Source of the DNA: Candidatus Eisenbergiella stercorigallinarum
GTDB lineage: Bacteria; Bacillota; Clostridia; Lachnospirales; Lachnospiraceae
Direction of reading: 5' to 3'
Assembly (NCBI GenBank): GCA_019120525.1
Contig: DWUW01000162.1
Location: forward strand, 1-9,737
Length of the DNA stretch: 9,737 nucleotides
This document shows, piece after piece, positions 1 to 6,697 of this stretch. Both the position numbers and the translations under genes were made by a program. The notes beneath the pieces are model-generated. The model had not been told where the DNA came from and made no database searches. It saw nothing but the letters and a program-made list of their open reading frames with translations. Numbering within the stretch: the first letter of the stretch is position 1; every line of letters starts with the position of its first letter.

Positions 1-168
1 AAATAAAAGTTATCTCCAAGTCAGAATCAACCTTTTCTGGCTAATCCATCCTTAGTTTACTGTTTTAGGTTTGTTCAAAGAACTTTCTCTTTCGAACTTT
101 CGAGGATGTGTTTTACTGTTCAGTTGTCAAGTTCCTGTCCGTTGTTTCCTCTCAGAAGCAACTCTGAT
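1..168 (-). other. Probable rRNA operon leader (16S gene expected just beyond the left edge)
   Basis: No credible protein gene lies here. Read leftward, the region follows a consensus promoter. It holds two boxA-like leader motifs: one at 110-134 (contains CTTGACAACTGAACA) and one at 54-83 (contains GTTCTTTGAACAAAC), each followed by a similar ACAGTAAA tail. Firmicute rrn leaders and spacers typically carry a CTTTGAAAACTGAACA-like antitermination sequence of this kind. The last bases before the edge (GGAGATAACTTTTATTT on the minus strand) resemble the sequence that often directly precedes a clostridial 16S 5' end. The rRNA itself is not in the window, so the assignment is inference. A leader for another stable RNA operon is the main alternative. 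Confidence 0.5.
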
Positions 169-197
169 AGTTTATCACAGCTTTTTCTGTTTGTCAA
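169..197 (-). promoter_or_regulatory. Strong sigma-A promoter, probably for an rRNA operon
   Basis: On the minus strand a perfect -35 TTGACA (192-197) is followed by a 17-base spacer and a -10 TAAACT (169-174). The bases upstream (about 198-222) are A/T-rich on both strands, like an UP element. Transcription would start near position 162 and run out of the left edge, through the boxA-like motifs. The near-consensus strength fits a stable RNA operon. Confidence 0.7.
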
Positions 198-258
198 CAA
201 CTTTTTTCATTTCTTTTTACCGGAAATTAACCAGCCGTTAACATATGTCAGAAGGGCG

Positions 259-288
259 AAAAAAAGGAATCTCAATCGCTTAAGATTC
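259..288 (-). terminator. Intrinsic terminator of tRNA-Ser
   Basis: On the minus strand a 9-bp stem (267-275 with 280-288, one G-T wobble) closes a GCGA tetraloop (276-279). After two further bases it is followed by seven T residues (complement of 259-265). It sits about 50 bases downstream of the tRNA 3' end and ends that transcript before the next promoter. Confidence 0.8.
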
Positions 289-339
289 TTTCCTTCCGAA
301 GCTATAACAAAGCTTCCCGTATCCTTTTGGTAAAGGAAA

Positions 340-427
340 CGGAGAAAGAGGGATTTGAACCCTCGCGCCGCTTGCGCGACCTACACCCTTAGCAGGGGCG
401 CCTCTTCGGCCTCTTGAGTATTTCTCC
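340..427 (-). tRNA. tRNA-Ser (anticodon GCT)
   Basis: This is a complete class II tRNA of 88 bases. The acceptor stem is GGAGAAA/TTTCTCC with discriminator G, the usual serine identity base. The D arm follows with stem CTC/GAG. The anticodon stem CGCCC/GGGTG carries loop CTGCTAA, so the anticodon GCT (391-393) reads AGC/AGT. A long variable arm forms a 5-bp stem with a GCAA loop, and the T arm is GAGGG-TTCAAAT-CCCTC. CCA is not encoded, so it must be added by the CCA-adding enzyme. The gene has its own promoter and terminator and so forms a monocistronic unit. Confidence 0.95.
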
Positions 428-491
428 GCAAACCGAACTGCCCTTTACCAATATAAATACGGACGCGCCGCTTATCTGTGGCGCATGAGTT

Positions 492-520
492 ATTATACAT
501 AAGAGGCAACGGTTTGTCAA
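492..520 (-). promoter_or_regulatory. Consensus sigma-A promoter of tRNA-Ser
   Basis: On the minus strand -35 TTGACA (515-520) and -10 TATAAT (492-497) both match the consensus perfectly, with a 17-base spacer. The predicted start near 485 leaves a leader of roughly 58 bases, which RNase P would remove to give the mature 5' end at 427. Confidence 0.85.
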
Positions 521-554
521 TCCTTTTTTTCAGCGTTGGCCGGTTGCTTCCTCC

Positions 555-755
555 CTGTACGTAACAGTTCAGCCTTCGGCAGAACTGTTACGGCATCCGG
601 CCATTCCAATCGCTTCGCGATGGGCCGGATGCTTTCTGCCGATACGTTTTCGTACGGTCTGCGCAGTAAATGCGCAGACCTAGCTGAACTGTTACCCCTG
701 TACATTTTCGTCAGGTCTTCGCGTTTACCGCGCAGACCTGACTGAGCTGTAACGG
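555..755. repeat. Palindromic repeat cluster (structured intergenic element)
   Basis: Four hairpins lie side by side: 561-591 (10-bp perfect arms GTAACAGTTC/GAACTGTTAC), 593-632 (10-bp arms GCATCCGGCC/GGCCGGATGC with an inner 5-bp pair), 656-680 (10-bp arms GGTCTGCGCA/TGCGCAGACC), and 710-742 (arms GTCAGGTCT/AGACCTGAC with inner CGCG/CGCG). In addition, 561-573 is the exact reverse complement of 683-695 (13 bp), so the first three hairpins can be enclosed in a cloverleaf-like fold. Positions 641-695 and 699-753 are diverged direct copies, matching at 40 of 55 positions. No U-run follows any hairpin. The right end reaches into the plsC coding sequence. It could be a dispersed palindromic repeat, a non-autonomous mobile relic or an mRNA-stabilising 3' structure; the sequence does not decide. 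Confidence 0.75.
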
Positions 756-1474
756 ATGCCGTTCTTCGAGGGGTGTGCCGCTATCGCTTCGTCGATCCTT
801 CGCTTTACTTCCTCCGCGATCTGTGTGGTCTTCATGTTCCGGTACTCTTCATAATATAAGGGCTTCAGGTAGTACAGCTGAACCGTAACGGGGCGGATGC
901 TGTTTTCGTCAAAGGGAATAAAGGAATCGATCAGGGCGCAGGGAACGATGGGGCATCTGGCCTTCACCGCACTCTTGAAGGTACCTCCTTTGAATTCCAG
1001 GGTACGGTTTCCCTGTCTGCTCCGGGTTCCCTCCGGGAAGATCAGGAAATTCCTTCCTTTTTTTACTTCCTCCGCCATGGTCTGGATCACCTTCATGGAC
1101 TGGCGGATGTCTTCTCTGTCCATGACAAGGGAACCAAGCGCTTTCCTCACCTGCTTGAGCAGGATGATGTCGGCCGCTTCCTTTTTAATAACGAAAGCAA
1201 AGGGACGCGGGCAGGATTCCAGAAAAACCAGGACGTCGAACAGGCCCTGATGGTTGGGAAACAGGATGAAGCCATCCTTTTGCGGAAGGTTTTCCAGGCC
1301 ATGGGCATCGATTTTGACTCTTCCGGCACGGTTTGCCAGGATCGTCGTCTTTTTGATCCAGCGAAACCCTTCCTCATAGCTGATATCTTCCCGGGAAGCA
1401 CATCTGCAGATATGGTAAAAATAATAAAAAGCTTTGTGAATAAGACGGAATACCATCCATGCGATTCTTTTCAT
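725..1474 (-). CDS. plsC: 1-acyl-sn-glycerol-3-phosphate acyltransferase (PlsC family)
   Basis: The predicted enzyme transfers an acyl chain to lysophosphatidic acid to make phosphatidic acid, at the inner face of the membrane, in phospholipid synthesis. The 249-residue protein carries the PlsC signatures. The catalytic HX4D block is NHQGLFD (His75, Asp80), the glycerol-phosphate-binding block is FPEGTRS (146-152), and a downstream VP motif sits in PIVPCALID (176-183). The first ~20 residues are hydrophobic and aromatic, suiting membrane association. The start has an AAAGGA ribosome site that overlaps the fumarase beta stop, and only 12 bases separate the two genes, so they are probably co-transcribed. 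The last nine codons and the stop fall within the palindromic repeat cluster, which suggests an altered C-terminus after the conserved domain. The exact acyl acceptor is inferred from the family. Confidence 0.88.
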   Translation of the reverse strand: MKRIAWMVFRLIHKAFYYFYHICRCASREDISYEEGFRWIKKTTILANRAGRVKIDAHGLENLPQKDGFILFPNHQGLFDVLVFLESCPRPFAFVIKKEAADIILLKQVRKALGSLVMDREDIRQSMKVIQTMAEEVKKGRNFLIFPEGTRSRQGNRTLEFKGGTFKSAVKARCPIVPCALIDSFIPFDENSIRPVTVQLYYLKPLYYEEYRNMKTTQIAEEVKRRIDEAIAAHPSKNGIRYSSVRSAR

Positions 1475-1486
1475 AACAGAAATCCT

Positions 1487-2038
1487 TTATTCCTTCCGGT
1501 ACTGCTCCAGAGCGGTTCTGTAGAGGTCGTTTCCCCGGCTGTCCATCACGACGATCACAGGGAAGTCCTTTACGGTCAGCTTCCGGACCGCTTCCGTTCC
1601 CAGATCTTCATAAGCGACGACTTCTGCGTGAAGGATGGATTTGGACAGCAGCGCGCCCGCTCCCCCCACGGCGGCAAAATAGACGGCTCCGTTTCTTACG
1701 ACAGCGTCTCTGACGGCGTCGCTTCTTTTTCCCTTTCCGATCATACCGCGAAGGCCAAGGTCCAGAAGAGCCGGCGTATATTTATCCATCCGGCTGGCCG
1801 TGGTGGGACCGGCGGAACCGATGGGCTGTCCTTCCCTTGCCGGAGAAGGCCCCATATAATATAGGATATTTCCGTTAATGTCAAAGGGCAGAGGCTGTCC
1901 CGCGTCCAGCGCCTCCTGCATCCTTTTATGGGCAGCGTCCCTTGCCGTATAAATGGTTCCTGTAAGATAAACACAGTCACCGGCCATCAGGCTGTCAGCC
2001 GTTTCTCTGTCAAAAGGGACCGTACATCTTTTTTCCAT
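1487..2038 (-). CDS. fumB: Fumarate hydratase (class I), beta subunit
   Basis: This is the C-terminal, swivelling-domain half of a two-subunit iron-sulfur hydro-lyase that interconverts fumarate and L-malate. Family motifs visible in the 183-residue protein are ARDAAHKRM (32-40), GPTTASRMD (77-85), IGKGKRSDAV (100-109) and MDSRGNDLY (165-173). I chose the ATG at 2036-2038 because GGAG lies six bases upstream (2045-2048). The reading frame stays open to a TTG at 2071, but that start lacks a good ribosome site and adds no conserved sequence. The alpha-subunit gene lies directly upstream, as usual in bacteria and archaea with split class I fumarases. L(+)-tartrate dehydratase beta is closely related and cannot be fully excluded. 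The symbol means beta subunit here, not the single-chain E. coli FumB. Confidence 0.88.
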   Translation of the reverse strand: MEKRCTVPFDRETADSLMAGDCVYLTGTIYTARDAAHKRMQEALDAGQPLPFDINGNILYYMGPSPAREGQPIGSAGPTTASRMDKYTPALLDLGLRGMIGKGKRSDAVRDAVVRNGAVYFAAVGGAGALLSKSILHAEVVAYEDLGTEAVRKLTVKDFPVIVVMDSRGNDLYRTALEQYRKE

Positions 2039-2083
2039 ATTCATCTCCATTCCGGGGCGCTCATGCTCCAACCGCGCGCAAAT

Positions 2084-2146
2084 ACCGCCTATGCGGTTTT
2101 ACGCTGCGATCCTGACCGTTTTGCGGCGCTCCGGCGCAAAGCGGTC
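2084..2146 (-). other. Two hairpins in the fumarase alpha-beta gap
   Basis: The roughly 118-base gap between the subunit genes contains a 12-bp stem (2114-2125 with 2135-2146, one wobble) and a smaller ACCGC/GCGGT hairpin (2084-2088 with 2093-2097). No T-run follows either one on the minus strand, so they do not look like a full terminator. They could stabilise or process the mRNA between the two coding regions. This is inferred from the pairing alone. Confidence 0.45.
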
Positions 2147-2156
2147 GGTTCTGTTC

Positions 2157-2999
2157 TCAGAGTATGCGGACCGCGTGGCGGTTCACATGGCAGCAGATGT
2201 TCACAGCTACGGGAAGGCCTGCAATATGTGTCGGATACGTATTGATATTGACGCCCAGCGCAGTCGTGGTCCCGCCCAGGCCTCCGGGTCCGATGCCGGA
2301 ACGGTTGATCCTCTCAAGAAGTTCCTCTTCCATCGCGCGTACCCAGGGAATCTCTGAGCGCTGGTCCAGAGGACGCGTCAGGGCCTGCTTTGCCATCAGC
2401 GCGCATTTTTCAAAGGTACCGCCAATCCCCACGCCGACCACCATGGGCGGACAGGCGTTCGGCCCGGCGTCCTTCACCGCCGTGAGAACGGCGTTCTTTA
2501 CGCCCTCTTCCCCGTCTGCCGGCTTCAGCATGAAAATACGGCTCATGTTTTCACTGCCGAATCCCTTTGGGGCTGCGATGATTTTCACACGGTCTCCGGG
2601 AACGATGGAGCAATGAATGACTCCCGGCGTATTATCGTCCGTATTCACGCGAAGAAGCGGATCGAAAACCACGGATTTGCGCAGGCAGCCCTCCGTATAG
2701 CCTCTGCGTATACCCTCATTGACGGCCTCCTCCAGAGCGCCGCCTTCCAAATGGACTTCCTGTCCCACCTCAAGAAAAATAACCGCCATCCCGGTATCCT
2801 GGCAGATCGGAATGGAATCTTCTCCGGCAATCCGGAGATTGCAGGCAAGCTGCTCCAGCACGCTCCTTCCCAGAGGCGCTTCCTCTTTCTGCCATGCCTG
2901 TTCCAGCGCGTCTTCCATATCCTTCGTCAGAAACAGATTGGCTTCTATACACATTTCTTTTACCGCGTCCGTGATCTGTGAAACCGGTATTGTTCTCAT
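2157..2999 (-). CDS. fumA: Fumarate hydratase (class I), alpha subunit
   Basis: This is the catalytic, [4Fe-4S]-binding half of a split class I fumarase in the cytoplasmic (often incomplete, reductive) TCA cycle. The 280-residue length is typical of the alpha subunit. Three conserved cysteines expected to ligate the cluster are visible: Cys66 in PICQDTG, Cys183 in NACPP and Cys199 in GGTFEKCA. Other family blocks are APKGFGSENMS (143-153) and the C-terminal NICCHVNRHA. The ATG at 2997-2999 is preceded by AGGCGG at about nine bases. It is the first gene of a likely operon with the beta subunit and the plsC-like gene. As with the beta subunit, tartrate dehydratase is the close alternative. Enzymes of this class are oxygen-sensitive, fitting an anaerobe (established for the family). 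Confidence 0.9.
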   Translation of the reverse strand: MRTIPVSQITDAVKEMCIEANLFLTKDMEDALEQAWQKEEAPLGRSVLEQLACNLRIAGEDSIPICQDTGMAVIFLEVGQEVHLEGGALEEAVNEGIRRGYTEGCLRKSVVFDPLLRVNTDDNTPGVIHCSIVPGDRVKIIAAPKGFGSENMSRIFMLKPADGEEGVKNAVLTAVKDAGPNACPPMVVGVGIGGTFEKCALMAKQALTRPLDQRSEIPWVRAMEEELLERINRSGIGPGGLGGTTTALGVNINTYPTHIAGLPVAVNICCHVNRHAVRIL

Positions 3000-3061
3000 C
3001 CTCGTTTCCGCCTTTCCTGAAAATATCCGCTTTGCGGGAAAGCTTCCGTTCTTTCGGCTTT

Positions 3062-3091
3062 ATTATAAGTCAGGGGAGCTCGTTTTGTCAC
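3062..3091 (-). promoter_or_regulatory. Candidate promoter for the fumarase-plsC operon
   Basis: On the minus strand GTGACA (3086-3091) is followed by an 18-base spacer and a perfect -10 TATAAT (3062-3067). The start would lie about 55-60 bases upstream of the alpha-subunit ATG. It sits in the 199-base divergent gap. I saw no equally convincing promoter for the rightward peptidase gene. Confidence 0.55.
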
Positions 3092-3198
3092 GATTATTCT
3101 GGATTTTCCGGCATAAAAGTGATACTCTGGAATGGATATCAGATCGAAGCGCAGGCTTCCTTAAGCCTAATGCAGAGCGCTTCGGAATGGAGGTAAGA

Positions 3199-4251
3199 AT
3201 GAAGGATTATGTGGAATATATCATGGAGCAGGCACAGAAGCTTCTTGCCATCGACAGCCCTTCGGGCTATACGAAAAACGCGGCTCAGTATCTGTGCGGC
3301 GTTTACCAAAAGCTCGGCTATGAGCCGCAGATCACGGTAAAGGGAGGCGTACTGGTAAAGCTGTGCGGAACAGCCGGGACCGGGTGCGCAGATCCGTCCC
3401 GCGGCCCTATCCTGCTGATGGCGCATACCGATACGCTTGGCGCAATGGTTTCCGGGATCACGCCGGAAGGAAGGCTGAAGCTCACTCCTCTGGGCGGGCT
3501 GAACCCCAATAATACGGAGGCGGAAAACTGCCGGATCATCACCAGAAAGGGGAAGGTTTATACGGGAACCTTCCAGCTTGCCAACGCTTCCATTCATGTG
3601 AACGGGGATTATAATGAGAAAAAAAGAAGTTATGACAATATGGAGGTGCTGGTGGATGAGCCCGTAAAGAACGCGGATGATGTAAAGCGGCTCGGGATCA
3701 TGACAGGCGATATCGTCTGCTTTGATCCAAGAACCACAGTCACTCCTTCCGGCTATATCAAAAGCCGTTTCCTGGATGATAAGCTGAGTACCGCTATCCT
3801 TCTTGGTTATGCGGCTTATTTAAAGGAAGAAAAAATATCTCCGGAACGGACTGTCTATGAGCATATCACTGTATTTGAAGAGGTAGGGCACGGAGCCTGC
3901 GCCTCTGTTCCGGAAAAGGTAACAGAGCTTCTTTCCGTGGACATGGGATGTGTGGGAGAAGGGCTTTCCTGCACGGAACACCAGGTTTCCATCTGCTCCA
4001 AGGACAGCCACGGGCCATATCACTATGATGTGGTCGGCGGACTGATCGACGCGGCGGACAGAACAGGCGTGGATTATGCTGTGGACGTATATCCTCATTA
4101 CGGTTCCGACGCGGACGCGGCCCTGGATGCGGGGATCGACGCCAGGCACGGGCTGATCGGTCCCGGCGTATACGCCTCCCACGGCTATGAGCGCTCCCAC
4201 AGAGACGGGGTAAGGAACACATTTGAGCTGCTGAAGGCATACCTCGGCTGA
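3199..4251 (+). CDS. M42-family metallopeptidase (glutamyl aminopeptidase/endoglucanase-like fold)
   Basis: This is a cytosolic di-metal (Zn/Co-type) hydrolase of 350 residues, the usual M42 length. The metal and catalytic residues are in order: His76 and Asp78 in AHTDTLG, the bridging Asp in RFLDDK (193 or 194), Glu227 (catalytic) and Glu228 (ligand) in FEEVGHG, Asp248 in VDMGC, and His328 in SHGYERSH. The frame is open far upstream, but the ATG at 3199 has GGAGG five bases before it (3189-3193) and begins the conserved domain. The AHTDTLGAMV form, rather than the usual AHMDE, recalls the M42 subgroup described beside NAGGN osmoprotectant genes, although no such genes are here. It is the only clear rightward gene and is divergent from the fumarase operon. 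The natural peptide substrate is unknown. Confidence 0.87.
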   Translation: MKDYVEYIMEQAQKLLAIDSPSGYTKNAAQYLCGVYQKLGYEPQITVKGGVLVKLCGTAGTGCADPSRGPILLMAHTDTLGAMVSGITPEGRLKLTPLGGLNPNNTEAENCRIITRKGKVYTGTFQLANASIHVNGDYNEKKRSYDNMEVLVDEPVKNADDVKRLGIMTGDIVCFDPRTTVTPSGYIKSRFLDDKLSTAILLGYAAYLKEEKISPERTVYEHITVFEEVGHGACASVPEKVTELLSVDMGCVGEGLSCTEHQVSICSKDSHGPYHYDVVGGLIDAADRTGVDYAVDVYPHYGSDADAALDAGIDARHGLIGPGVYASHGYERSHRDGVRNTFELLKAYLG

Positions 4252-4284
4252 TCCGGCGGATAAGCGGCAGGCATCTTTACGGAC

Positions 4285-4323
4285 GAAATCGGATAGGGGA
4301 AGGAACTTCCTCTATCCGATTTC
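4285..4323. terminator. 18-bp hairpin between convergent genes (probable shared terminator)
   Basis: The arms 4285-4302 and 4306-4323 pair over 18 bp with a single G-T wobble and a three-base loop (GAA). The hairpin lies 33 bases past the peptidase stop and 38 bases past the phoU stop, which are convergent, so it suits a bidirectional transcript end. No strong T-run directly follows on either strand. It may therefore be a weak intrinsic terminator or a 3'-end-protecting structure. Confidence 0.6.
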
Positions 4324-4361
4324 ACGATAAGGGCTGTTTTTCAGACGGTATGGATAACATT

Positions 4362-5024
4362 TTACATTAAACGGATATCCTTAATGGAGCCGCTTTCCTG
4401 GAACAGCTCCCACTCCGCGATATTCACCGCATGGTCGCCGATCCGTTCCAGATATTTGGCGATCAGAAGGACGTCCACACAGGCGTCCACATCAGATACG
4501 CCCTCCTGCAGCCTTCTCACCAGGTCGTCTTTCACCTTGGAGAACAGCTCGTCCACCACATCGTCATGGCGGATCACCTCGTCCGCCGCCTTGCTGTCAC
4601 GGTCCACGAAGGCGTCCACGGCGTCATGCACAATCTCCTTGGCCACTCCCAGCATGCCGGTGATGTGTCTGGAATAAAGATCCAGCTCGTTTCCCTTCAT
4701 ACGCAGCATCAGCTCCGCGATATCGGCGGTCTGGTCGCCGATGCGCTCGATATCCGTCACCACCTTCAGGGCAGCGGAGATCATGCGCAGATCTCCCGCG
4801 ATGGGCTGCTGCCTGGTGATCAGGGACAGGCATCTGGACTCTATGTTTCTCTCCATATCATTGATCACTCTGTCCCCGCTGATGATCTTCATCTCCAGAT
4901 CCTCGTCCTTATTGTCCACGGCGGACAGAAGCTGGTCGAAGGAAGCCTCAACGGCCTCTCCCATCTCCTTCACGCTTCTGCGCAGGCTGTCCAGCTCTTC
5001 CATGTAGTTTATTCTCATTGCCAT
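4362..5024 (-). CDS. phoU: Phosphate signalling/transport regulator PhoU
   Basis: PhoU is a cytoplasmic helical protein that links the Pst transporter to the Pho two-component system and restrains phosphate uptake when phosphate is plentiful (family knowledge). The 220-residue protein shows the two tandem three-helix repeats. Each carries the metal-binding signature: ERIGDQTADIAE at 93-104 and ERIGDHAVNIAE at 193-204. The ATG at 5022-5024 is preceded by AAGGAG at seven bases; the ATG two codons later is less well spaced. It is the last gene of the pst operon, 21 bases after pstB, as in many bacteria. No PhoR or PhoP gene is in the window, so its signalling partner must be elsewhere. Confidence 0.95.
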   Translation of the reverse strand: MAMRINYMEELDSLRRSVKEMGEAVEASFDQLLSAVDNKDEDLEMKIISGDRVINDMERNIESRCLSLITRQQPIAGDLRMISAALKVVTDIERIGDQTADIAELMLRMKGNELDLYSRHITGMLGVAKEIVHDAVDAFVDRDSKAADEVIRHDDVVDELFSKVKDDLVRRLQEGVSDVDACVDVLLIAKYLERIGDHAVNIAEWELFQESGSIKDIRLM

Positions 5025-5045
5025 CTTTCCTCTCCTTATTTTCGA

Positions 5046-5804
5046 TCAGCCAAACCGGCCGGTGATATAGTCCTCGGTCCTCTTATCCTTCGGCCTGGAG
5101 AAAATATTTCCGGTGGAATCCTTTTCCACCACCTCTCCCACGAGGAAAAACGCGGTATCGTCGGACACGCGGGCCGCCTGCTGCATGTTATGGGTGACGA
5201 CGACGACCGTATATTTCTTTTTCAGCTCCTCCATCAGATCCTCGATCTTCAGGGTGGAGATGGGATCGAGAGCGGAGGTGGGCTCGTCCATGAGAAGCAC
5301 CTCGGGCTGTACGGCAAGGGCTCTCGCGATGCAGAGTCTCTGCTGCTGGCCGCCGGAAAGGCCGAGGGCGGATTTTTTCAGGCGGTCCTTGACCTCGTCA
5401 AAGATGGCCGCTCCCTTCAGGCTCTCCTCCACGATCTGATCCAGCTGAGATTTATTCTTAATGCCATGGATCCTGGGGCCGTAGGCGATATTGTCGTAGA
5501 TGCTCATGGGGAAGGGGTTGGGCTGCTGGAACACCATGCCCACTTTTTTGCGCAGGAGGGTGGTATCCACCTTTTCATCATAGATGTTTTCCCCGTCGAT
5601 GGTGACCTCTCCCTCGATCTTCACGCCGTCGATCAGATCGTTCATGCGGTTCAGGGTTTTTAAGAAGGTGGATTTTCCGCAGCCGGAGGGGCCGATGAAG
5701 GCGGTGATGGCGTTGGGTCGGATGTCCATGTCGATGTCCTTCAGCGCATGGTTGGTCCCATAATATAAATTCAGCTTTCTGGTACTGATTTTTACGTTTT
5801 CCAT
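5046..5804 (-). CDS. pstB: Phosphate ABC transporter ATP-binding protein PstB
   Basis: This is the cytoplasmic ATPase that powers phosphate import through PstC-PstA. The 252-residue length is standard for the family. In order it has Walker A GPSGCGKST (38-46), a Q-loop at FQQPNPFPMS (92-101, a PstB hallmark), the ABC signature LSGGQQQR (149-156), Walker B LLMDEP (170-175) with catalytic Glu174, the D-loop SALD, and the switch His205 in VTHNM. The ATG follows an AAAGGGA site. It starts 20 bases after pstA and ends 21 bases before phoU, consistent with one polycistronic mRNA. No key residue is missing. Confidence 0.97.
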   Translation of the reverse strand: MENVKISTRKLNLYYGTNHALKDIDMDIRPNAITAFIGPSGCGKSTFLKTLNRMNDLIDGVKIEGEVTIDGENIYDEKVDTTLLRKKVGMVFQQPNPFPMSIYDNIAYGPRIHGIKNKSQLDQIVEESLKGAAIFDEVKDRLKKSALGLSGGQQQRLCIARALAVQPEVLLMDEPTSALDPISTLKIEDLMEELKKKYTVVVVTHNMQQAARVSDDTAFFLVGEVVEKDSTGNIFSRPKDKRTEDYITGRFG

Positions 5805-5824
5805 TGCTTTCCCTTTCTGGTATC

Positions 5825-6697
5825 TCAGTCTCTTGTTTCCACGTTAAACTTTTTGGACAGGTATTTTGTCAGCATGTTGATCGCCAGCACGAATACGAGA
5901 AGTACGAGCGCGATGCCAAAGGACTCGTCATACTGGGCCTTCTGCATGCACAGATAAAGCTGGATGGTCAGCGTGCCGCCGGACTGGAAGATCTTGTCGA
6001 AGAAGCCGGCCGCGGTCTTGGGAAGAAGATAACCGCTTCCCGCGGTGAACAGAAGGGCCGCGGATTCTCCCACGATACGTCCCACGGCCAGGATGATGCC
6101 GGTGATGATGCCGGGCATGGCGGAGGGAAGCAGGATGGTGCGGATCATGTACCATTTGGTCGCGCCCATGCCGAGCGCGCCGCTTCTGTAGCTTTCCGGC
6201 ACGGTCTTCAGCGCTTCCTGGGTATTTCTGGTGATCAGAGGAAGCACCATCAGGGTCAGCGTGAACGCGCCGGTCAGAATGGAATAGCCCAGGCGCAGGG
6301 TGGTTCCGAAGAACACCATTCCGAACAGGCCGAATATGATGGAGGGGATGCCGGAAAGGATCTCGGTGGTGAACTCAATGGCACGCACTACTTTTCCCGG
6401 CTTCGCGTACTCGTTCAGATAGATGGCGGAGCCCACGCCGATGGGCGTCGCAAACAGCAGGGTGATAAGGACGATATAAAGGGTATTCAGCAGGTTTCCC
6501 GCGATACCGAAGGTTCCCTTCAGGGTGCTGGGCACCGTGGTGAGGAATTCCAGGCTGATGCTGGAAAAGCCCCTGATGAAGGTATAGCACATGATCCCGA
6601 CGAGAAGCAGGATGGAAATGGACGCCGCCAGATAGATCAGCACCTTCAGGATCATGTCGGAGATTCTGACTCTTTTTACTAAAACGCTCTGATTCAT
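5825..6697 (-). CDS. pstA: Phosphate ABC transporter permease PstA
   Basis: This is one of two integral membrane subunits that form the phosphate channel. The 290-residue protein has about six hydrophobic segments (near 17-40, 68-95, 115-132, 138-155, 190-215 and 260-280). The cytoplasmic EAA loop that docks on PstB begins at EALKTVPESYRSGALGMGA (161-179). The start codon overlaps the pstC stop in an ATGA (6694-6697), a sign of translational coupling that would keep the two permeases at equal levels. No truncation or frameshift is seen. Confidence 0.95.
   Translation of the reverse strand: MNQSVLVKRVRISDMILKVLIYLAASISILLLVGIMCYTFIRGFSSISLEFLTTVPSTLKGTFGIAGNLLNTLYIVLITLLFATPIGVGSAIYLNEYAKPGKVVRAIEFTTEILSGIPSIIFGLFGMVFFGTTLRLGYSILTGAFTLTLMVLPLITRNTQEALKTVPESYRSGALGMGATKWYMIRTILLPSAMPGIITGIILAVGRIVGESAALLFTAGSGYLLPKTAAGFFDKIFQSGGTLTIQLYLCMQKAQYDESFGIALVLLVFVLAINMLTKYLSKKFNVETRD

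Noticed and set aside
106..333. Rightward open frame of 75 codons
   Set aside because: It crosses the leftward promoter and tRNA terminator, has no ribosome site and resembles no known protein.
536..745. Short rightward open frame of 69 codons
   Set aside because: It falls entirely within or beside the palindromic repeat cluster and has no ribosome site; translation reflects the repeats.
555..755. CRISPR array
   Set aside because: The repeats are few, imperfect and themselves palindromic, without regular unique spacers or cas genes.
2039..2071. TTG start for fumarase beta
   Set aside because: It adds 11 non-conserved residues and has no suitable ribosome site; ATG at 2038 does.
2719..3198. 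N-terminal extension of the M42 peptidase
   Set aside because: The extra 160 codons overlap the fumarase alpha gene on the other strand and its promoter region; the GGAGG-preceded ATG at 3199 begins the conserved domain.
4431..5663. Long rightward open frame of 410 codons
   Set aside because: It runs antisense to phoU and pstB, whose motifs are complete, and its translation is His/Asp/Gln-rich with no recognisable domain; it reflects high GC at third positions of the real genes.
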